Below, in pieces: positions 1 to 4,780 of a stretch of DNA of 5,698 nucleotides (position 1 is its first letter; each line of letters opens with the position of its first letter). A model generated the notes under the pieces. That model was not told the DNA's origin. It was given only the letters and a program-made list of their open reading frames with translations, and searched no databases. The stretch is from Gammaproteobacteria bacterium (GTDB lineage: Bacteria > Pseudomonadota > Gammaproteobacteria > Steroidobacterales > Steroidobacteraceae), in NCBI GenBank assembly GCA_030043215.1, contig JASHYG010000012.1, positions 1 through 5,698 on the forward strand, read 5' to 3'. A program made the position numbers and the translations under genes.

Positions 1-65
1 CTCCCCGGGAACTTCCACGGCACGGGTGTGTTCGAGTCCCGAGTCACGCCCCCTGTGAGTCGCTT
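1..65. other. Leader of the methyltransferase gene; no separate gene supported
   Basis: This short stretch precedes the methyltransferase start. A weak Shine-Dalgarno-like GTGAG (55-59) sits 6 nt before the ATG at 66. No convincing -10/-35 pair is visible. A TGA at 56-58 closes frame 2, so the last codons of an upstream plus-strand gene could lie here, but 19 codons are too few to judge. The methyltransferase frame itself is open back to the window edge, without an ATG, GTG or TTG before position 66. Confidence 0.4.
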
Positions 66-656
66 ATGTCCGACAAAGTCCCCTCGCGGTTAGCGGATGC
101 GCTGCTGTTCGCCCGCAATTTCCTGCGCCACCCCCGCATGCTGGGGTCGATCATCCCGAGCTCGCGATTTCTCATCAAACAGGTGCTGGAGCCCATCGAC
201 TGGCAGCGCGCGCGAGTGATCGTCGAGTATGGACCGGGGGTCGGCAGCATCACCGCGCAGATCCTGCGGCAGATGCGGCCCGACGGGCACGTCGTCGCCA
301 TCGAGACCAACCGGGACTTCGTCGAGTTTCTCGGTGCCGCGATGCCCGATCCGCGGCTGCACGTCGTCCAGGGCTCCGCGGCGGACGTGAACAGCATCCT
401 CGAGCGCCTGGGGCTGCCCGCGGCGAGCTACATCATCTCCGGCATTCCCTTCAGCACGATGCCGGAGGGCGTGCGCACCGATATCGTCCGCAAGACCCGC
501 GCCGCGCTCGAGCCGGGCGGCGCCTTCCTCGTCTATCAGTTCTCGAGCCGTGTGCTGCCCGACCTGCAGCGCACGTTCGAGGTGGTCCAGCGCGGCTTCG
601 AGCCCCTCAACGTTCTGCCCGCGCACCTGTTCGTGTGCGCCAACGAGGCAGGCTGA
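66..656 (+). CDS. Class I SAM-dependent methyltransferase, phospholipid N-methyltransferase-like
   Basis: This 196-residue soluble protein has the Rossmann-type methyltransferase fold. Motif I is VEYGPGVGS (about residues 53-61), which forms the S-adenosylmethionine glycine loop. The acidic residue ending strand 2 is E80 in VVAIETN. GSAADV (103-108) fits the adenine-contacting position, and SGIPF (125-129) fits motif IV, followed by LEPGG (149-153) before strand 5. The N-terminal FLRHPRMLGSIIPSSRFL stretch (19-36) is typical of the COG3963 group, which is related to the rRNA adenine dimethylase fold and often annotated as phospholipid N-methyltransferase. Family knowledge suggests methylation of a membrane lipid headgroup such as phosphatidylethanolamine, but the substrate cannot be read from sequence, so no symbol is given. 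It has no signal peptide or membrane segment. The ATG fits the usual family N-terminus. It converges on the GGDEF/EAL gene, so it is probably transcribed separately. Fold call is firm; substrate is uncertain. Confidence 0.88.
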   Translation: MSDKVPSRLADALLFARNFLRHPRMLGSIIPSSRFLIKQVLEPIDWQRARVIVEYGPGVGSITAQILRQMRPDGHVVAIETNRDFVEFLGAAMPDPRLHVVQGSAADVNSILERLGLPAASYIISGIPFSTMPEGVRTDIVRKTRAALEPGGAFLVYQFSSRVLPDLQRTFEVVQRGFEPLNVLPAHLFVCANEAG

Positions 657-769
657 GGACGGGCACTAGAGCTCTCCGGACCGGACGGGCGGGGCCCTCG
701 CGGACCAACGAGACGGGCAAGCGAAGCGGGCCGTGATGGCCTAAGGAGGCGGGTCGCGGGCCTCGCGGC
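657..769. other. Convergent intergenic region, GC-rich, no clear terminator
   Basis: These 113 bp separate the convergent stop codons of the methyltransferase (+) and the GGDEF/EAL gene (-). Small GC stem-loops can be drawn, such as GGCC-GTGAT-GGCC (729-741) and GGCC-TCGC-GGCC (759-770), but none is followed by a T tract on either strand. An intrinsic terminator is therefore not supported. Rho-dependent or GC-hairpin-only termination is possible. Short repeats here are listed separately. Confidence 0.5.
658..718. repeat. Three GACGGGC heptamers spaced 26-28 bp apart
   Basis: GACGGGC occurs at 658-664, 684-690 and 712-718, with start-to-start distances of 26 and 28 bp. The sequence between copies is not well conserved. 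The copies may be the remains of a degenerate tandem array or chance in GC-rich DNA. No function is assigned. Confidence 0.4.
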
Positions 770-777
770 CTAAGGAG
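738..777. repeat. Direct repeat GGCCTAAGGAG overlapping the GGDEF/EAL stop codon
   Basis: An identical 11-mer, GGCCTAAGGAG, occurs at 738-748 and 767-777, 29 bp apart. The second copy contains the reverse-strand stop codon TAG (770-772). Comparing the two 29-bp units that begin with the 11-mer gives about 21 matches in 29, which suggests an old tandem duplication of the gene's 3' end. A related pair, GGGCCCTCGCGG (692-703) and GGGCCTCGCGG (758-768), lies in the same region. Confidence 0.55.
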
Positions 778-3700
778 ATGGGCCGACGCCCCCCGAGAGC
801 TCGGCGATCGGGCGCGGCCTGCCCAGGAAGTAGCCCTGCACGAAGTCGATGCCGATCCGCTTCAGCTCATCGAGCGCCTCCTGCGACTCGACACATTCGG
901 CGACGGTGCGGATCCCGAGCGTGCGCCCGATGTTGCCGACCGCCTCGACCATGCTGCGATCGAGGGGACTCGAGGTGAGGTGAGTCACGAACTGCCCGTC
1001 GACCTTCAAGAAATCGACCGGCAGGGTCTTCAAGTACATGAACGACGAGAGGCCGCTGCCGAAGTCGTCCAGGGCGAACTTGCAGCCGCGCCCGCGCAGC
1101 TCCTGCATGAAGTACATCGCGTCCGAGAGGCTGGTGACGGCGGCGGTCTCCGTGATCTCGAAGCACAGGCTCCGCGCGACCGCGCTGTCCACTGCGTGCT
1201 GGAGCACGAAGTCCAAGAAGGACTGATCGTTGAGCGAGTTGCCCGAGAGATTGACCGCGAGCAGCGGCGTCTCGCCGGCGAGCTCGCGTTGCCGGCGCAG
1301 AATCGCCGTCGCCTGCAGCACGACCCAGCGGTCGATCGAGGGCATGACGTTGTACCGCTCCGCGGCCGGGATGAACTCACCCGGCAGGATGAGGCGGCCG
1401 TCCTCGTCGCGCAGGCGCACCATGAGCTCGTGAAAGGGCGGCAACCCGCCGCCCTCGGCGATGGGGAGGATGGGCTGGAAGTACAGCTCGAGGCGGTTCT
1501 CCTCGACGGCACGGGTGATGCGAGTCGCCCAGTGCATCTCCCGCTCGCGGCTCGAGGCCCCGCCGCTCTCGTACACGTGGATGCGGTTGCGCCCCTGCTC
1601 CTTCGCCGCGTAGCACGCGATGTCCGCGGCGCTCATCAGGCTCGCGGAGCTCGCGGTGTCGCGCTTCACCTGGACGATCCCGATGCTCGCGCCGACGGAC
1701 AGCGTCCTCGACCCCCACTCGAAACGGTACGCGAAGATCGCCTGGCGCACGCCTTCGGCGATGTGCAGGGCGTGCTCGAGCGTGCACTCGCCGAGGAGGA
1801 TTCCGAACTCGTCCCCCCCTAGGCGCGCGATGGTGTCGGAGGCCCGCACGCGCGTGCGCAGCAGTCCCGTGATGCTGCGCATCAGCCGGTCGCCGGCCTG
1901 GTGCCCGCAGGTGTCGTTCACCAGCTTGAACTGATCGAGGTCGATGTAGAGCAGCGCGTACTCGCCCTCCCCCCGGTTCGCGCGCGTCACGGCCTTCTGC
2001 AGCCGGTGGTCGAACTCGCGGCGATTGATGAGCCCCGTCAGCGTATCGTGGCTCGCCTGGTAGGACAGGGCGCGCTTCAAGTGCCGCTCCTGGGTCACGT
2101 CGCGGAAGACGAAGACCGCGCCGACCGCGCGGCCCTGAGCGTCGTAGATCGGCGCGGCGGATTCCTGGACGGCGAGCTCCTCGCCGGAGCGCGTGACGAT
2201 CACGGGATGCTCCGCCTGGATGCCGCCGCCGCGCGTGAGCAGGCCCCGCACGGGGTCGGCGACGAAGGCGCGCGTGCCCTCGTCGATCAGGTGCACCACC
2301 TCCGTGAGCGGACGGCCGCGCGCCTCGGCGGCCGTCCAGCCGGTGAACCGCTCGGCGACCGGATTCATGTACTCGATCCGCCCCTCGGGGCAGGTGCTGA
2401 TCACCGCATCGCCGATCGACTTGAGGGTGACCTCGGCGCGCTCCTTCTCCGCGAAGACGGCTTGCTCGGCACGCTTGCGCGCCTCCTCGGCATACCGCCG
2501 CTCCAGGGCGATCCCGGCGAGCTGCGCGGCGTGAGCGATGATCCGCGCGTCCGCGTCGGTCGGAAGACCGACCTGGGTCCGGAAGACGCCGAGCGCCCCG
2601 AGCACCTTGCCGTCCGCAGCCTCGATCGGTGTCGACCACACGGCGCGCACGCCCGCGGCGAGCGCCACGTCGCGCAGATGGCGCCAGAGAGGATCCTTGC
2701 CGACATCCGCGACGAGCACCTGCCTGCCGAGATAGACCGCCGCGGCGCACGAGCCGTTGCGAATGCCGATCACCACGCGGCTGAGCGCTGCGTGCAGCTC
2801 GCTCTGCAGCCGCGGCGCGATGACGGTCGAGAACGTCGCGCCGTCCGGACCGAGCAGGCTCACCGAGCAGGCGCTGCCGACATCGACCGATTCGACCAGG
2901 CGGCTGATCGACTGCAGCACATCGCCGAGCGGGGCGAACGAGGCGAGCAGCTGCAGCACCTCGCGCTCGCAGTCCCGCAAGCGCTCCGAGCGCTTGCGCT
3001 CGGAGATATCGACGATGCTGCCGCGGATGAGGCGCCGGCTCACCGACGGAAGGGTGCGCATGCGCACCTCGCAGACGAAGGTCCGTCCGGAGGCATCGCA
3101 GTGCGTCCACTCGAAGCGCTGCGGCTCGCCCTCCATGGCACGCTTGAAGTAGCCGCGCGGGGCGTCGATGGACGGCTTGCCGTCAGGCTGGAAGGGCGGG
3201 CTCACCTCCGGCGGGCCGCGCTTGAACAGCTCCTCGCGCGCCAGGCCGAACAGGCGCTCGGCGTTCTGGTTCGCATCGACGAAGAGCCCGGACTCGGCGT
3301 CGATGACGACGATCGCCTCCGGCGCATGATCGACCATCATGCGGTAGCGCGCCTCGCTCTCCCGCAAATGCCGCTCCGAGGAGCGGCGCTCGGTGATGTC
3401 GCGCATGCAGACGACGAACATCTCCTCACGGTCGAGCCGCGCGCGGCTCACGGCGATCTCCGCCGGAAAGACCTCGCCCGACTTGCGCCGGCCCCAGATC
3501 TCTCGCGGCGCGAGGTCGAGGGCCGTGTCCCCGATGGACGCTGCAATCGACGCGAGGCCCTGTGCCGTGCCGCCGCGATCGGCAATCTGCGGGACGAGGA
3601 GATCGAGAGGCTGGCCGACCACCTCCGCCTCGTCGTAGCCGAAGACGCGCTCGCCCGTCGGATTGAACGTGAGCACGGCGCCCTGCTCATCCACCGTGAG

Positions 3701-4081
3701 CACGGTCTCCTTGATGTGGTCGAGGATCACTCGCAAGGTATCGCTCTGCGGCCCGCGCGGGTCGCGCGCGAGCGCCCGCGCCTCGTCCGCCATGAGCTGC
3801 ATCGATCGGACGATGCCGCGGCGCTCCTCGTCCATCGACTGGTATTGGCCGCTCACGAGCCGCAGCAGCATCTGAACGTCCGGCACGACGGCGCCGGTTC
3901 GCAACCGCAGCTCCTTCAGCTGGGCCTGCAGCAGCGGGTGGAGAGAGTCCGCCCCGGCTCCGCGGTCCTCCGGATCGGCGCGGACGACGGTCGTGGCATG
4001 GGTGGTGCCATGCTCGGGGACGTCCTCCGTCGATCCGTCGGAGCGCTCCGCGGCGCGGCGAGCTGAGGGGAGATTTGACAT
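770..4081 (-). CDS. Cytoplasmic PAS-PAS-GAF-PAS-GGDEF-EAL c-di-GMP turnover protein
   Basis: This 1103-residue multi-sensor protein is predicted to make and/or degrade cyclic di-GMP. Residues 47-110 form a charged helical segment of the kind that precedes cytosolic sensor modules. PAS1 (about 114-232), PAS2 (241-364), GAF (372-527) and PAS3 (547-667) follow; the PAS domains end in RDITERR, VDISERK and RDVTQER. The GGDEF domain (672-838) keeps D714 and N722, an exact GGDEF motif (755-759), and an inhibitory-site RxxD (R746, D749) exactly five residues before it. The EAL domain (849-1097) carries ELM instead of EAL (E885), but N944, E975, D1005/D1006, K1026, E1062 and Q1082 match the usual metal, catalytic and binding positions. 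Both activities therefore look possible; the net direction is unknown. There is no transmembrane helix, and no obvious haem or flavin ligand was seen. Tandem in-frame TGA codons at 4106-4111 limit the N-terminus, and the ATG at 4079-4081 is the first start after them. The Shine-Dalgarno is weak (GGGG 10 nt upstream). Confidence 0.95.
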   Translation of the reverse strand: MSNLPSARRAAERSDGSTEDVPEHGTTHATTVVRADPEDRGAGADSLHPLLQAQLKELRLRTGAVVPDVQMLLRLVSGQYQSMDEERRGIVRSMQLMADEARALARDPRGPQSDTLRVILDHIKETVLTVDEQGAVLTFNPTGERVFGYDEAEVVGQPLDLLVPQIADRGGTAQGLASIAASIGDTALDLAPREIWGRRKSGEVFPAEIAVSRARLDREEMFVVCMRDITERRSSERHLRESEARYRMMVDHAPEAIVVIDAESGLFVDANQNAERLFGLAREELFKRGPPEVSPPFQPDGKPSIDAPRGYFKRAMEGEPQRFEWTHCDASGRTFVCEVRMRTLPSVSRRLIRGSIVDISERKRSERLRDCEREVLQLLASFAPLGDVLQSISRLVESVDVGSACSVSLLGPDGATFSTVIAPRLQSELHAALSRVVIGIRNGSCAAAVYLGRQVLVADVGKDPLWRHLRDVALAAGVRAVWSTPIEAADGKVLGALGVFRTQVGLPTDADARIIAHAAQLAGIALERRYAEEARKRAEQAVFAEKERAEVTLKSIGDAVISTCPEGRIEYMNPVAERFTGWTAAEARGRPLTEVVHLIDEGTRAFVADPVRGLLTRGGGIQAEHPVIVTRSGEELAVQESAAPIYDAQGRAVGAVFVFRDVTQERHLKRALSYQASHDTLTGLINRREFDHRLQKAVTRANRGEGEYALLYIDLDQFKLVNDTCGHQAGDRLMRSITGLLRTRVRASDTIARLGGDEFGILLGECTLEHALHIAEGVRQAIFAYRFEWGSRTLSVGASIGIVQVKRDTASSASLMSAADIACYAAKEQGRNRIHVYESGGASSREREMHWATRITRAVEENRLELYFQPILPIAEGGGLPPFHELMVRLRDEDGRLILPGEFIPAAERYNVMPSIDRWVVLQATAILRRQRELAGETPLLAVNLSGNSLNDQSFLDFVLQHAVDSAVARSLCFEITETAAVTSLSDAMYFMQELRGRGCKFALDDFGSGLSSFMYLKTLPVDFLKVDGQFVTHLTSSPLDRSMVEAVGNIGRTLGIRTVAECVESQEALDELKRIGIDFVQGYFLGRPRPIAELSGGVGPSP

Positions 4082-4083
4082 AA

Positions 4084-4102
4084 GGTCGCGACCCCGAGTC
4101 GC
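4084..4102 (-). promoter_or_regulatory. Overlapping hairpin/palindrome in the leader of the GGDEF/EAL gene
   Basis: GGTCGCGACC at 4084-4093 is a perfect 10-bp palindrome ending 2 nt before the start codon. It overlaps a second inverted repeat, GCGAC (4088-4092) and GTCGC (4098-4102), with a 5-nt loop. The two structures share bases and cannot form together. In the mRNA the second places the only purine-rich Shine-Dalgarno candidate (GGGG) mostly in its loop. It could be an operator or a translational control structure; function is inferred, not shown. Confidence 0.35.
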
Positions 4103-4107
4103 AACTC

Positions 4108-4113
4108 ATCATA
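4108..4113 (-). promoter_or_regulatory. Possible -10 element (TATGAT) for the GGDEF/EAL gene
   Basis: Read on the minus strand this hexamer is TATGAT, a 5 of 6 match to the sigma-70 -10 consensus, in an otherwise GC-rich gap. It would place transcription start about 20 nt before the ATG. No good -35 lies at 16-18 bp; the nearest resemblance, TTCACG (4135-4140), is 21 bp away. Activator dependence, or a false match, is possible. Confidence 0.27.
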
Positions 4114-4177
4114 GAGAGGTGTGACTGCGGCACGCGTGAACCGCCTCGCGATTCCCGCGCGTATGGGCGGAGGGGAG

Positions 4178-4723
4178 TTAGGGCGTGCCCGCGCCCGCGA
4201 TGACCGGTATGGTGAAGGTGTGAGCGATCGACTCGCTGTTGAAGTCGGCGAGCACGGTCGCATTGACGTAGAAGATCCCATCGCGCTGCGCAACGATCGT
4301 GAGCTTGTGCGCAATGGGCACCCCGGGCTCCGGCCGATCGTGCTCGGCGGGCTCCGCGCCGCCGCTGACGCTCAGTCCCGGCTCGGCGTAGAAGGTGGTG
4401 ATCAGCCGATCCACCGGCGCCGACGGAATCACCTCGAGATCCAGGTCGGCGCTCTTGCCGATCTCCGGGCGCTCGCGCAACGCGAATCTCACCTCGACCG
4501 GCAGACTGGTGCCCGTGCCATTGCTCACGGCGACCACCATGTCGTCATCGGGCGGCGCCTTGGCCTGCTGCACCGCAACGGACCCGCCCGGATGCGAGAG
4601 AGCCCGGTCCGATCGCCGGTGGGTCCAGCTGCTGATCCAGCGGCTGGCCGGGCTGCAGGCGGCAACGCCCCCGAGGGCCACGCAGGCGAGGACGAGATGG
4701 CGCAAGTGCATGGCGGTTTTCAT
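4178..4723 (-). CDS. Predicted lipoprotein of unknown function, beta-rich
   Basis: I do not recognise the family. With the ATG at 4721-4723 the product is 181 residues. It has a short basic N-terminus (MKTAMHLRH), a hydrophobic core (LVLACVALGG) and a lipobox VAAC with the lipidated cysteine at C23. The +2 residue is serine, so the Lol rule predicts no inner-membrane retention and an outer-membrane location. A linker (24-60) is followed by alternating strands, including LPVEVRFALRE (74-84), ADLDLEVIP (92-100), FYAEPGLSVSG (111-121), HKLTIVAQ (139-146) and HTFTIPVIAG (168-177), consistent with one Ig-like beta-sandwich. No catalytic motif is visible. The open frame extends to a TTG at 4777, but that would put 18 polar residues before the signal peptide. 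A GGAGGAG lies 12 nt before the chosen ATG. The gene starts 57 bp after the srkA stop on the same strand, so co-transcription is likely. Confidence 0.8.
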   Translation of the reverse strand: MKTAMHLRHLVLACVALGGVAACSPASRWISSWTHRRSDRALSHPGGSVAVQQAKAPPDDDMVVAVSNGTGTSLPVEVRFALRERPEIGKSADLDLEVIPSAPVDRLITTFYAEPGLSVSGGAEPAEHDRPEPGVPIAHKLTIVAQRDGIFYVNATVLADFNSESIAHTFTIPVIAGAGTP

Positions 4724-4735
4724 GGACGCCCGAGT

Positions 4736-4742
4736 CTCCTCC
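4736..4742 (-). promoter_or_regulatory. Shine-Dalgarno GGAGGAG that decides the lipoprotein start
   Basis: The reverse strand reads GGAGGAG here, 12 nt before the ATG at 4721-4723. The spacing is slightly long, but it is the best ribosome-binding site near any candidate start. It lies downstream of the TTG at 4777 and so argues against that start. The internal ATG at 4709-4711 would be 24 nt away, too far. Confidence 0.55.
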
Positions 4743-4761
4743 GGACCGCGCGGCGCGGACC
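4743..4761 (-). other. GC-rich hairpin between srkA and the lipoprotein gene
   Basis: GGACCGCG (4743-4750) and CGCGGACC (4754-4761) form an inverted repeat around a 3-nt loop: five GC pairs, one mismatch (U-U in the mRNA), then two more GC pairs. No T tract follows on the minus strand, so it is not a standard terminator. It sits between the srkA stop and the lipoprotein ribosome-binding site and could act as an RNA-stability or processing element. This role is inference. Confidence 0.35.
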
Positions 4762-4780
4762 CTGGCGCAGCGCACAAGAA

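Noticed and set aside
30..41. GTTCGAGTCCC resembling a tRNA T-loop
   Set aside because: The flanking five bases do not pair as a T-stem, and no acceptor stem or CCA end follows.
90..626. A 178-codon minus-strand open frame opposite the methyltransferase
   Set aside because: It mirrors the methyltransferase codons and has no recognisable motif.
114..656. An Erm/KsgA rRNA adenine dimethylase assignment for the methyltransferase
   Set aside because: The protein is shorter than KsgA, lacks the C-terminal helical domain, and has SGIPF in place of the usual N-L/I-P-Y motif. The lipid-type group fits better.
657..769. A bidirectional intrinsic terminator between the convergent genes
   Set aside because: Only 4-bp GC stems are visible and no T tract follows on either strand.
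980..1822. A 280-codon plus-strand open frame opposite the GGDEF/EAL domains
   Set aside because: It is antisense to the conserved catalytic residues and has no domain or ribosome-binding support.
1377..3110. A 577-codon minus-strand open frame inside the sensor gene in another frame
   Set aside because: The product is Arg/Ala/Gly-rich without recognisable motifs, and it overlaps conserved coding sequence entirely.
3391..3742. A haem-binding FixL-like PAS1 domain
   Set aside because: No histidine is present in the region where the haem ligand would lie; the resemblance is general PAS similarity.
1901..4066. A 721-codon plus-strand open frame antisense to the GGDEF/EAL gene
   Set aside because: It is a codon-bias shadow of the GC-rich sensor gene. 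Its translation is Arg/Ala/Leu/Asp-rich low-complexity sequence with no domain, while the opposite strand encodes clear PAS, GAF and GGDEF domains.
4775..4777. TTG as the start of the lipoprotein gene
   Set aside because: It would put a polar 18-residue extension before a good lipoprotein signal peptide, and the strong ribosome-binding site lies downstream of it.
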